A stretch of DNA of 64,000 nt from an uncultured Pedobacter sp. (GTDB lineage: Bacteria > Bacteroidota > Bacteroidia > Sphingobacteriales > Sphingobacteriaceae), in NCBI RefSeq assembly GCF_946480185.1, contig NZ_CAMLIG010000007.1, forward strand, positions 62,001-126,000, read 5' to 3'. A program made the position numbers and the translations under genes. Below are positions 46,201 through 54,542 of this stretch, in pieces. Position 1 is the first letter of the stretch; each line of letters starts with the position of its first letter. The notes beneath the pieces were generated by a model. That model was not told the DNA's origin, searched no databases, and worked only from the letters and a program-made list of their open reading frames with translations.

Positions 46201-46698
46201 AACTGGGCAAGTGCCGAGGAAAAAAACGTGAACCATTTTGTGCTTTATAGTAGCATTGACGGGATAAACTTTAAGGAAATCGTACAAATTATGGCAAAGG
46301 GAAATTCAGATCAGCTTCAATCATATAACTATAATGATAAAAGCTTCGACGCTACAGCAAGTACATCTTACTATAAATTACAAAGTGTGGATAACGATGG
46401 AAGCATCAGCGCCGAATTGCTTACCGCTGTAAAATTACCTACGCAAAATTTAGGAGTTTCTTTTTACCCCAATCCGGTTTCTTCTTTTATCAACGTAAGT
46501 TTTCAATCTGAGAAAGCAACAAATGGCACCATACAAATTTATGCCTTAAACGGTCAATTAAGGTATAAAAAAGAAGTAATCATTAAACAAGGATTTAATC
46601 TCTTCCCAGTATTTCTGGAAGAGTTAAATACAGGGGAATACATTATTAAGTTAAGCTCAGGCAGTAAAATAGATACTCAAAAATTTATAAAGCTTTAA
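43252..46698 (+). CDS. Chondroitin sulfate ABC-type lyase (PL8) with a T9SS sorting domain
   Basis: The ATG at 43252 gives 1148 residues starting with a signal peptide (LFTLSILVCLFVGANAQ); a TTG at 43138 would add 38 non-signal residues. Residues about 20-200 are the lyase N-terminal jelly roll, followed by an alpha/alpha toroid with FHHQSHHMSYMY, where H432 and Y439 have the spacing of the catalytic His/Tyr in ABC lyases. Beta-sandwich domains follow (GAGWDWNYMPGTTTV). The last 90 or so residues (YPNPVSSFINVSF, TGEYIIKLSSG, TQKFIKL) are a type A T9SS sorting domain, preceded by a fibronectin-like NWASAEEKNVNHFVLYSS unit. It should be exported to the surface or medium and act on intact chondroitin or dermatan sulfate. 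Confidence 0.92.
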   Translation: MKRLFTLSILVCLFVGANAQQRFTDFESGVPSYFTTNGTVNLETSTEHVKSGSQSLKWTATKGKQLTASSLAISSSEIGSTTSGSAQLYVYSPAVSNDTLLLEFLDNSGVVMRTGRMLLNFKGWRDYHRSYIYDYNNGLQMASFALNQCRITYKPVSSSATLTLFFDDFKFIGDTEIRQPGPHMALDYQHFAIQSPQDPLGAFLKKQNVNVNTASSAEIADLATVKSRYPRVPGTVTTAAVTAAKTYVSNCGISRNTDGSIKGRGILVTFNPDTLVLISTHVQSLARAFLKNGDTDAKDKLLLFTEYIIDQGIAEGGRNDLATNSYTNARLFPVGFLEALPIYTGTLRNDVINLLKWSHEYNKIYELNPTPGQNTDFVHIKLTFLFETACSLTSQDTAVSDLKYLKNFLERNADISQGDRDGIKPDGTGFHHQSHHMSYMYALGTWVDRAYALRGTSFKISQAAYDNMAFAYKSIFLESSKGGVYANSESGRTPFPAKIPINDTQFKELITVGGDIINQAFEPEMAAFYNYTYGVTTYATPAKDYDGFYASNYGNLGVHKRANWTAVMKGVTSYLFGSEIYPTQNRYGRYQAYGALEILYNGTLNDSGYILNGAGWDWNYMPGTTTVVLPFNKLQAQQSRADEYQVNDFAGALSLGKNGIFGIDFQQRNTNYYTTSNLKFKKSVFAFDNLLICLGSDISVTNNQGSVVSNLFQTVSTTATPTMNNNSTNPETRNPFASSYSLATSYKWLTNSQGTGFYLPAGNNDYRVELGSQTTPDYTSLTGAETNTANYTRAYLVHGNQPLSTAPAKYEYVVSPATTPADMKTLAATLASGSVYTVLNQTSDYHAIKYTPDNTTAFVFFKPVAAVNQGLVNSVSNQCLLSVKELDGDQVLVTINNPNLNAVADPVSDFVSSISNINLVLNGTYSVVNNPNSASVNQQSNSLTLGFAVKDGFSASILLQKTTLTPIKLLKFDGSYQNSSILLNWASAEEKNVNHFVLYSSIDGINFKEIVQIMAKGNSDQLQSYNYNDKSFDATASTSYYKLQSVDNDGSISAELLTAVKLPTQNLGVSFYPNPVSSFINVSFQSEKATNGTIQIYALNGQLRYKKEVIIKQGFNLFPVFLEELNTGEYIIKLSSGSKIDTQKFIKL

Positions 46699-46732
46699 AA
46701 TCAATTCATTTAACAATTTAAAAATCAAAGTC

Positions 46733-48160
46733 ATGAAAAAAACATTACGAAATTTTTTGGTGCTTATGTTGATAGCCGGAGCTGCCCAAGCGCAGTTCAG
46801 CCCTGGCAACATTACAATTAATGTTAATTTAAACAGAGGGGCATCGCCTGCAAATGATACTATAGCAAATGGTATTAGCTCAAAATTTTACGAGTCACCA
46901 AGCAGTGGAAGCTCATCATATAACGGTCGGTTTTTCCCAAACATTACTGACGCCGCCTACAGGTTAAGGGCCATCTGCTATCCTACAGATGGGCAGTTTA
47001 ATTTAAGTGGGGATGTATTATCTTTAAAACAATCGGTAACGGCTACCGGAGGAGCTAAGTTTGCAGCATATAACATTGCTAATGCGGCTCCCGTAGTTAA
47101 GTTTTCATTTACATTAGATTTGACAGGATTTACCGGGAACAATGTTAACGCATTGATTTTTGCATTAGGAAATGCCTCCGGCGGTTCTACACTAATAAGT
47201 AGCAGTGCCCCATTTAGTCTGTCGGGAGATATTTTCGGTGCATTTAGGATAATAAAAAGTGGCAGTATTGTTACGCAATATAAATCTGCTGATGGTTCCA
47301 CTCAGACCAATACTGCTAAGTATTTGATAAAGCCATTACTTTCTCAAACCGTAGAAATTTTTGCGAATAGCACTACTAGTCCGGTTACTTATAGGTACAA
47401 ATCAACTGATACCGCGGATTCTACAATATTGGCAAATACGTATAACGTTTATGTTAATGGCGAAAAATACGTAGAAAATTTCCCGAAAGTAGGCACTACC
47501 TACACGCAAACTAACATTAATGCGATAGCTATTTCACTAGCTGGTTCTACCAGTGGTACTGCTGAAACCGTAAAAATTTCAAATCTACAAGTTACCTATC
47601 CTTCAGCCACGCTACCCGTTTCTTTAACCTCTTTTACCGGCCAAAAGGACCTTAGCGGAATCCGTTTAAACTGGAAAACAGCTTCGGAATTAAACAACGA
47701 CCATTTTGATGTTTTACGTTCTGTAGATGGCAAAAACTTTAATACTTTAACTAATGTAAATGGTAACGGAACTGCTAATCAGTTGAACACTTATAGCTAT
47801 TTAGATAATGCGCCAGCAAAAGGAACAAACTACTACCAGTTAAAACAAGTAGATAAAGATGGTTCTGTTACAACTTTTGCTAATGTTGTGGCGGTAAAAA
47901 ATGGTTTAAGTGACGATGATATTTTCTCCATTCAATTAACTGGTTCAAATGATTTAAAAGCTCAGTTTTACGCAGCAAGCAATGGCACTGCTAACATCAG
48001 CATCACTGATCTTTCTGGCAGAAACGTTTTTAACCAATCGATAAGTACACAAAAAGGTTTAAACAATGCAAGCCTACAAATTCCAAGTTTAAATGCTGGA
48101 ATTTATGTGGCTACTTTATCCCAAAACGGAAAAAGTAAAAGCATTAAAATTGTAAAATAG
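46733..48160 (+). CDS. T9SS-exported protein of unknown function
   Basis: A 475-residue protein with signal peptide (FLVLMLIAGAAQAQ). Residues about 20-285 form a Ser/Thr/Asn-rich, beta-strand-dominated domain with no match I recognise; KFSFTLDLTGFTGNNVNALIFALGNASGG and VYVNGEKYVENFP suggest a jelly-roll or concanavalin-like binding fold. Residues about 290-385 (LTSFTGQKDLSGIRLNWKTA, YYQLKQVDKDG) are the linker fold that usually precedes T9SS tails, and the C-terminus (ISITDLSGRNVFNQ, AGIYVATLSQNGKSKSIKIVK) is a type A sorting domain. It lies 34 bp after the T9SS lyase and shares its domain ending, so both go to the surface. Possibly a glycan-binding partner. Confidence 0.8.
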   Translation: MKKTLRNFLVLMLIAGAAQAQFSPGNITINVNLNRGASPANDTIANGISSKFYESPSSGSSSYNGRFFPNITDAAYRLRAICYPTDGQFNLSGDVLSLKQSVTATGGAKFAAYNIANAAPVVKFSFTLDLTGFTGNNVNALIFALGNASGGSTLISSSAPFSLSGDIFGAFRIIKSGSIVTQYKSADGSTQTNTAKYLIKPLLSQTVEIFANSTTSPVTYRYKSTDTADSTILANTYNVYVNGEKYVENFPKVGTTYTQTNINAIAISLAGSTSGTAETVKISNLQVTYPSATLPVSLTSFTGQKDLSGIRLNWKTASELNNDHFDVLRSVDGKNFNTLTNVNGNGTANQLNTYSYLDNAPAKGTNYYQLKQVDKDGSVTTFANVVAVKNGLSDDDIFSIQLTGSNDLKAQFYAASNGTANISITDLSGRNVFNQSISTQKGLNNASLQIPSLNAGIYVATLSQNGKSKSIKIVK

Positions 48161-48185
48161 ATTTATTAAATTATACATTATTGCC

Positions 48186-48215
48186 AAAAGCTTGAGTACA
48201 AACTCAAGCTTTTTG
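48186..48215 (+). terminator. Terminator between the T9SS cargo and the third PL8 lyase
   Basis: A perfect 12-bp stem, AAAAGCTTGAGT and ACTCAAGCTTTT, with loop ACAA, ending in T residues. It ends only about 25 bp before the next ATG (48240), so that gene depends on read-through or on a promoter inside this hairpin. Confidence 0.75.
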
Positions 48216-48239
48216 GTTTATCAAAACAAAGCTTAAAAT

Positions 48240-51200
48240 ATGGGAACGCCAATGATTAATAAAACAAGAAACAATGGATTTAGCACCTTATTTTCCGCCA
48301 AATTCTTTGTCACCCTATTAATTATTGCTTCCACAGTGGCCACTCAGGCTCAAGTAAAAGACATTATTGAAACCAACATTCCAAACGGCTGGAAAGCCAG
48401 ATCGGGAAAATTAGGCTTAAGCGAAAAGCATTTCAAAACAGGTAAACAGTCCTTAAAATGGGATTGGAAAAAATCGAATGCAGAAATTACCGTAACGGAT
48501 ACCGCTTTCCAGTCTGTAGCTAAAGATGACAGAAGCACCTTTGTAATTTGGATATATAACGAAAAACCAAACCCAGACCATTTACTTTTCGATTTTAAAA
48601 AGGGCGACCAAACTGCCACCAGCTTTAAATTTAACCTCAACTTTACGGGCTGGCGCACCGCGTGGGTAATGTACAACCGCGATATGGACGGCAAACCTAT
48701 TAGCGGGATGGATAAAATGGTGATACATGCACCATCTTCAATTAAAAAAGGCACCTTATATTTTGATCAGATATTGTACAAGGTCAATATCAACCCGCGT
48801 TCGCCTATGCGGGATGAGCAGGTGCCGTTTGTAAATGTTAATTCTGACAAAGCAGCCAATGCCCATTGGACAGCACTTTACGCTTTTACCAGAATTCCCC
48901 ATTACATCCCTTTACAAAAAGAAATCAATGAAAAAGATAAGCAGGATCTTAAAACCATCGAAAACAAGTTTAAAGAAATTATTCTGCCCCAATCAAAATA
49001 TAAAAAAATCACATTGGCAAGCATTGAAAAAGATTTTGTCTTTTGGAATATTAAAAGAAACGGCAACGCCATTACCGGCAGGCCAGTTTACGAATTAAAC
49101 GATACAGAACTGTATGCCGATAAAGCCGATAGAACTGCGAATGAGAAATTTAAACCGTTAAGCGTAGAAGCTTATGCTACCTTAATGATGAATGTGGCAG
49201 GTTTATACAACGTTTCAAAAAATGAGGCTGAACGTACACGCCTTGCACAAATTTTTATGGATTTGTTGGACCATTCTTATGACCAAGGCTGGGCAAAAGG
49301 CAGTGGAATGGGTGCATTGCATCATTTGGGTTATTCTTTCAAAGATTATTATACCTCTTGTTTGCTAATGAAAGAGGTAATTAAACAGCATAACAAGCTG
49401 GAAACAACACAGGAAAGTATGGCTTGGTTTAGCGGTTTAGGCCGTTCGCAAGAAAAACCAGAAAACATTGATGAGGGCAATATTGATGTTTTTAATACCC
49501 TTTTGGGCAGTATGCTAAGTTCCATTTTAATTATGGATGATAGCCCAGAAAAAGTCCGTCAACTGCATGAATTCTCCAACTGGCTATCAAAATCCATTAT
49601 GCCCAATTATGCTATTGATGGCACATTTAAGCCCGATGGCGCTGTTTTCCATCACGGTACTTTATACCCAGCTTATGCAATAGGCGGTTTCCAAGGGATT
49701 ACGCCCATTGTTTACACCCTTAGCAAAACAGATTTTCATGTAAAACCAGAAGCACAGGCCTACCTAAAAAAAGCCTTAACCCTAATGTCTTATTATACCA
49801 ATCCTATCAAATGGCCAATAAGCATTTCGGGCAGGCACCCCACAGGAAATTGGAGAATTGCCTCAGATGCTTATGCTTACATGGCTTTAACCGGTTCACC
49901 TAACGGAAAAGAAAACATCGATAAAGACATGGCTTCCATTTATTTAAAAGTTGTTCCGGACCAAAAAGACAAATGGGGAAAGATTTTTGAAAAAGCAGGA
50001 ATAAAGCCCGCCGATTATGCAGAAGGGCATTGGAATTTAAACTTCGGCCTGTTGGATATTCACCGCAGGGCAGATTGGTTGCTCACCGTAAAAGGCCACA
50101 GCCGTTATATTGTTTCTCACGAATCGTACCCGGGAGCAAATATTTTTGGGCGCTATTTTAGCTACGGACAACTAGAAGTTGATTTTCCGCAGACGGAAAC
50201 TGATAATGGAAGCAGTTTTAAAGATACCGGTTGGGACTGGAACAATTTACCCGGAACAACTACGCTACATGTGCCTATTGATAAACTAAGAGCAAATATT
50301 ATCAATGCCGATGATTTTAGCGGCGTAGAAGAAATGCTTTTGAGCGATGAAACTTTTGCCGGCGGCACCAACCTTAACAATTGGCAGGGCATGTTTTCCA
50401 TGAAACTGCATGGAAGCGATAAATACGATTTAGGAAGCTTTAGAGCCATAAAATCATACTTTATGTTTGATGATTTGGTAGTTGCCTTAGGTTCAAACAT
50501 TACTAACGACCGTAAAGATTACCCTACGCAAACCACACTTTTTCAAAATGTTTTGAGCGATAAAAATGCTGAGTTTGATTTTAACGGAACTAAATCCGTG
50601 GCTTTCCCATTTGATAAAAAATGGACGGACAAAAAAACTTTAACCGTTTTGGATAACCGCGGAATTGCTTATTATATTCCTGATGCCAGAGCATTGGAAT
50701 TTACCAAAATGGAGCAAATTTCCAGAGATCAAAAAGATAAAACAGAAACCAAAGGTAATGTTGCAAAACTGGTTTTCAACCATGGCAATGCCCCAAAAAA
50801 TGACACTTACCAATATGCCATGCTAATTAAAGCAAGCGCTACACAATTGGCAGATTTTAAAACAAAAATGGGCACTAAAACACCGGTTTACAAAGTGTTA
50901 CAGCAGGATAGTTTGGCACACTCGGTTTGGTATGCACCTAAAAACATTACCGCACAGGCTATTTTTAAAGCAAACGAAAACTTAAAAGATTCTTTATTAA
51001 TAACTTCGGATAAAGCTTGTTTGGTAATGTATCAAAAGGGCAATTTAGCCATTGATATGTCAGTAACCTATCCCGATTTAGCTTTTTATAGCGGTCCGGA
51101 TGATACCCAAATTTTACCAAATGGAAAAAGAAAGGAAGAAAGTATTTACTCTAAATCCTGGTACGGAAAGCCATCGCAATCTTCTGTAGTTTGTGTTACG

Positions 51201-51326
51201 GTAAAAGGTTTATGGAAGGTTTCATCAGAATTAGGAGAAATTAAGTCGGTTTTTGTTAATGGAAATACAGAATTGAGCATCCCATGTAAATATGGGATTG
51301 CTTCGCAATTTAAGCTGGTTAAATAA
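48240..51326 (+). CDS. Chondroitin sulfate ABC-type lyase (PL8)
   Basis: A 1028-residue secreted lyase with a signal peptide after a short basic stretch (FFVTLLIIASTVATQAQ); a second ATG at 48252 is equally good. The N-terminal jelly roll runs to about residue 190 (NLNFTGWRTAWVMYNRDMDG). The toroid contains DGAVFHHGTLYPAYAIGG, with H472 and Y479 as probable catalytic His and Tyr, and HPTGNWRIASDAYAYM. Beta-sandwich domains start with DTGWDWNNLPGTTT. It lacks a T9SS tail, so unlike the 43252 paralogue it should stay periplasmic or become surface-attached by another route. It resembles the chondroitin ABC lyases of Bacteroides loci in length. Confidence 0.92.
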   Translation: MGTPMINKTRNNGFSTLFSAKFFVTLLIIASTVATQAQVKDIIETNIPNGWKARSGKLGLSEKHFKTGKQSLKWDWKKSNAEITVTDTAFQSVAKDDRSTFVIWIYNEKPNPDHLLFDFKKGDQTATSFKFNLNFTGWRTAWVMYNRDMDGKPISGMDKMVIHAPSSIKKGTLYFDQILYKVNINPRSPMRDEQVPFVNVNSDKAANAHWTALYAFTRIPHYIPLQKEINEKDKQDLKTIENKFKEIILPQSKYKKITLASIEKDFVFWNIKRNGNAITGRPVYELNDTELYADKADRTANEKFKPLSVEAYATLMMNVAGLYNVSKNEAERTRLAQIFMDLLDHSYDQGWAKGSGMGALHHLGYSFKDYYTSCLLMKEVIKQHNKLETTQESMAWFSGLGRSQEKPENIDEGNIDVFNTLLGSMLSSILIMDDSPEKVRQLHEFSNWLSKSIMPNYAIDGTFKPDGAVFHHGTLYPAYAIGGFQGITPIVYTLSKTDFHVKPEAQAYLKKALTLMSYYTNPIKWPISISGRHPTGNWRIASDAYAYMALTGSPNGKENIDKDMASIYLKVVPDQKDKWGKIFEKAGIKPADYAEGHWNLNFGLLDIHRRADWLLTVKGHSRYIVSHESYPGANIFGRYFSYGQLEVDFPQTETDNGSSFKDTGWDWNNLPGTTTLHVPIDKLRANIINADDFSGVEEMLLSDETFAGGTNLNNWQGMFSMKLHGSDKYDLGSFRAIKSYFMFDDLVVALGSNITNDRKDYPTQTTLFQNVLSDKNAEFDFNGTKSVAFPFDKKWTDKKTLTVLDNRGIAYYIPDARALEFTKMEQISRDQKDKTETKGNVAKLVFNHGNAPKNDTYQYAMLIKASATQLADFKTKMGTKTPVYKVLQQDSLAHSVWYAPKNITAQAIFKANENLKDSLLITSDKACLVMYQKGNLAIDMSVTYPDLAFYSGPDDTQILPNGKRKEESIYSKSWYGKPSQSSVVCVTVKGLWKVSSELGEIKSVFVNGNTELSIPCKYGIASQFKLVK

Positions 51327-51370
51327 AACATAGTAAGATCGTTATGTTGATACGCCGGCTGGCGGAGAAA

Positions 51371-51515
51371 CATCTCATAACAGGTAGCCTTTTAGCATGG
51401 CAAATCTGCAAATGAGATGTCTCGTACCCTCGACATGACGGTTTTGAAAATTGCGTTAACGATAGAAACGGCATCCTTTTTTTGTCTTCGACTCCGCTCA
51501 GGATGACAAAAAAAG
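51371..51515. repeat. Composite intergenic palindromic element
   Basis: CATCTCAT (51371-51378) and ATGAGATG (51412-51419) form an outer dyad. A second, perfect 11-bp dyad CTTTTTTTGTC/GACAAAAAAAG (51476-51486 and 51505-51515) encloses TTCGACTCCGCTCAGGAT. The TTCGACTCCGCTCAG core is one I recall as a widely dispersed intergenic sequence in Sphingobacteriaceae and relatives. It may also end transcription from the lyase gene, since the T-rich/A-rich arms suit termination in both directions. Confidence 0.5.
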
Positions 51516-51575
51516 ATACAGTGGATAGCGTGTAAAAACGCCCAAATATTAAAAATATAAAAACAAAAAATCATC

Positions 51576-52988
51576 ATGAAAAAAATCATTTCTTGTGTTT
51601 TCTTGCTAGCAATTATGGTTAATGCAGCTTGTAGCCAGCAAAAGAAAACTGCTAAAAACACCAAGCCCAATGTGATTATTATTTTAAGTGACGATGCCGG
51701 TTATGCAGATTACGGTGCTTACGGTGGCAAAGAAATTCCTACACCAAATATTGATGCCTTAATTGCCTCGGGCGTAAAATTTACCAATGCTTATGTTACC
51801 GCATCGGTTTGTGCGCCTTCTAGGGCAGGTTTAATAACTGGCCGCTACCAACAGCGTTTCGGGTTCGAGAACAACCAATCGGGCGCACCAACAGCAGGTT
51901 TTACCAAAGAAGATATGGGGATTGACCCTAAAGAAAATACTTTTGGCGATGAAATGCGGGGCAACGGTTACCGCACTTTAGCAGTTGGCAAATGGCATTT
52001 AGGCGATCAGGAAAAGCATTTTCCGTTAAACCGCGGCTTTGATGAGTTTTACGGATTTGTGGGCGGTCACCGAAGTTTTTTCCCGATCAAAGGAAAGGTT
52101 TCTGCCGATGAAGTAATCCACAACAATAAAACCATTGTGCCGGAAAGCAAGGTTACTTATTTAACGGATATGTGGACAGATAAAGCAATTTCTTTTATGA
52201 AGCAAAAATCCGACAAACCGTTTTTTATCTATCTAGCATACAATGCGGTGCACACTCCGGTAGATAGCAAAAAGAAATATTGGGATCAGTTTTCTTTCAT
52301 TGCCGATAGTGGTAGAAGAGCTTATGCCGGTTTAATGGCATCGCTTGATGAAAATGTGGGCCGTTTACGCCAAACCCTAAAAGAAAATAATTTGGATGAA
52401 AATACCTTGGTGTTTTTCTTGAATGATAACGGTGGCGCAACCAATAATTCATCAGACAATGGTCCCTTACGCGGGATGAAAGGTTCTGTTTGGGAAGGAG
52501 GCATACGTGTAGCCATGTCTATGGTTTGGAAAAACCATTTGCCACAGCACATCACTTATGATAAACCCGTAAATTCTTTAGACTTTTTACCCACTGCTTT
52601 GGCTGCCACCGGAGGAAAACAAATAGGCAAAAATAAGTTGGACGGTAAAAACCTTTTTCCTTATATCAAAGGAAAAGATAAAGCTATTCCGCATGAAGAT
52701 TTGTTTTGGAAAAGAGGTGTTTCTGCCGCGATAAGAGAGGGGAACTGGAAATTGATTAGGGTAGAAACCGACCCCATTTTATTGTTTGATTTGAGCAAGG
52801 ATTTATCAGAAACAAAAAACATAGCCCAAGAAAACCCCGAGGTGGTTAAACGTTTATTAGGGAAACTGGCCAATTGGGAAAAAGGCTTATCAAAACCGCA
52901 CTGGACAAGCTCTTACGGTTCCGAAAACTTAATTATCAAACACCGTATGGAAACAGTAGGCAGAGAGATGGAAAGAATGTATCCGTAA
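51576..52988 (+). CDS. S1-family sulfatase, lipoprotein
   Basis: A 470-residue sulfatase with a lipoprotein signal (Cys19 in MVNAAC). IIILSDDAGYADYGAYGG binds the metal, the formylglycine motif is CAPSR with Cys79, followed by TGRYQQRFGFENN, VGKWHLGDQ, and LNDNGG near the middle. The CAPSRAGLITGRY form is widespread in arylsulfatase A-type enzymes of Bacteroidota. It is preceded by the composite palindromic element and followed 47 bp later by the iduronate-2-sulfatase-like gene. It may act on GalNAc-4- or 6-sulfate; sulfate position cannot be read from sequence. Confidence 0.9.
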   Translation: MKKIISCVFLLAIMVNAACSQQKKTAKNTKPNVIIILSDDAGYADYGAYGGKEIPTPNIDALIASGVKFTNAYVTASVCAPSRAGLITGRYQQRFGFENNQSGAPTAGFTKEDMGIDPKENTFGDEMRGNGYRTLAVGKWHLGDQEKHFPLNRGFDEFYGFVGGHRSFFPIKGKVSADEVIHNNKTIVPESKVTYLTDMWTDKAISFMKQKSDKPFFIYLAYNAVHTPVDSKKKYWDQFSFIADSGRRAYAGLMASLDENVGRLRQTLKENNLDENTLVFFLNDNGGATNNSSDNGPLRGMKGSVWEGGIRVAMSMVWKNHLPQHITYDKPVNSLDFLPTALAATGGKQIGKNKLDGKNLFPYIKGKDKAIPHEDLFWKRGVSAAIREGNWKLIRVETDPILLFDLSKDLSETKNIAQENPEVVKRLLGKLANWEKGLSKPHWTSSYGSENLIIKHRMETVGREMERMYP

Positions 52989-53035
52989 AGCTTAAAAAAT
53001 GCTATACATAAATTAATTAAAGCCCTCATAGTAAC

Positions 53036-54472
53036 ATGAAACAGATTTTAGTCTTGTTTTTACTGGCAAGTTATCTTACAGGTTATTCGCAACAAAAACC
53101 ACAGCAAAAGCCTAATATCCTGCTGATTGCGGTAGACGATTTGAATGATTTTATTGGCGCAATGGGCAATCCGGATGCAATTACGCCTAATATGGATAAA
53201 CTGGCAAAACGTGGTGTAATATTTACAAACGCACATTGCCAAGCGCCTTTGTGCGGCCCATCACGAGCCTCAATTTTAACGGGTTTGCGCCCATCCTCCA
53301 CCGGAATTTACGGAATGATTGATGATAATGATATTAAAAAAGCAAGTCCTATAACGGCGAATACAAAAAATCTGCCTCAGTATTTTAAAGATGCCGGCTA
53401 CACTATTTTAGGCGTAGGCAAAGTTTTTCATCAGCATTTTCCAGATGGACTGTTGGATAAAGATGGCGGTGCCTCAGATTACGGCCCCAGCCCCGTTAAA
53501 AAGTTTAAGTGGGATAAAAAAGGCACTGCAACAGATTGGGGCGCATTTCCAAAAACAGATGAAGAAATGCCGGATGAACATGCTACAGTTTGGACGGTAG
53601 AACAGCTCTCAAAAAACCATGATAAACCTTTTTTTTTAAGCGTTGGTTTTATCCGCCCTCATGTGCCTTGGTATGTGCCACAAAAATGGTTTGATCTGTA
53701 CGATCCGGCTAAGCTTCACCTGCCACCCTATTTGATTAATGATAGAGATGATTTACCTTCCATCACCAAAAAAATTGACGATTGGCCAATGATGCCCACT
53801 ACCGAATGGGCAATTAAAAACAACGAATGGCGCAATATTTTACAGGCTTATCTGGCCTGTGTTTCTTATACAGACCATAATGTGGGCAGGGTTTTGGATG
53901 CGCTTGAAAAAAGTAAATATGCAAACAATACAATTATCGTTTTATGGTCTGACCACGGCTATCGATTAGGAGAGAAAAATACTTTTGCCAAAGTTTGCCT
54001 TTGGGACCGGGCAACAAAAGCACCTTTGCTGTTTGCCGGAGCCTCTGTACCGGCCGGGAAGCGGGTTAATAAACCTGTGGAATTAATTGATATTTACCCA
54101 ACCTTGCTTGATTTGGCCGGTTTAAAACCTTATAAGGCCAACGAAGGTTTCAGTTTAAAACCTTTGATCAAGGATAATAATTACGCTTGGAAACATCCGG
54201 CAATAACCACATGGGGAAAAAATAACCACAGCGTAAAAACCGAAAATTTTAGGCTGATACAATATGAAGATGGCTCGCATGAATTATATGATCTTCATAA
54301 AGACGCAAATGAATGGTACAACTTGGCAGCTAAAAAGGAATATCAAAAAACGATATCCCAACTTCAAAAGCTTTTACCAAAAGAAAATGTAAATTGGTCA
54401 AAAGAATCGTTTTATAACGCAAACGAATACTTCAAAAACAAAGGATTACATAACTTGTCAATAGAACCGTAA
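53036..54472 (+). CDS. Iduronate-2-sulfatase-like S1 sulfatase
   Basis: A 478-residue sulfatase with signal peptide (ILVLFLLASYLTGYSQ). NILLIAVDDLNDFIGAMG and CGPSRASILTGLRPSSTGIYG (formylglycine Cys73) are the pattern of iduronate-2-sulfatases, and VGFIRPHVPWYVPQKWFDLYD, TDHNVGRVLDALE and LWSDHGYRLGEK also belong to that subgroup. A uronate-2-O-sulfatase in a chondroitinase locus points to dermatan sulfate or 2-O-sulfated chondroitin as a substrate. It sits 47 bp after another sulfatase and 70 bp before the LacI regulator. Confidence 0.9.
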   Translation: MKQILVLFLLASYLTGYSQQKPQQKPNILLIAVDDLNDFIGAMGNPDAITPNMDKLAKRGVIFTNAHCQAPLCGPSRASILTGLRPSSTGIYGMIDDNDIKKASPITANTKNLPQYFKDAGYTILGVGKVFHQHFPDGLLDKDGGASDYGPSPVKKFKWDKKGTATDWGAFPKTDEEMPDEHATVWTVEQLSKNHDKPFFLSVGFIRPHVPWYVPQKWFDLYDPAKLHLPPYLINDRDDLPSITKKIDDWPMMPTTEWAIKNNEWRNILQAYLACVSYTDHNVGRVLDALEKSKYANNTIIVLWSDHGYRLGEKNTFAKVCLWDRATKAPLLFAGASVPAGKRVNKPVELIDIYPTLLDLAGLKPYKANEGFSLKPLIKDNNYAWKHPAITTWGKNNHSVKTENFRLIQYEDGSHELYDLHKDANEWYNLAAKKEYQKTISQLQKLLPKENVNWSKESFYNANEYFKNKGLHNLSIEP

Positions 54473-54542
54473 GTGCTTAAAATCAAGTCTTATTATTATT
54501 TATTTTCTTTAATTTCGCCAAAAATTGGCACATCCGTTAATC

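Noticed and set aside
48835..49098. 87-residue plus-strand ORF
   Set aside because: Out-of-frame shadow inside the PL8 lyase gene.
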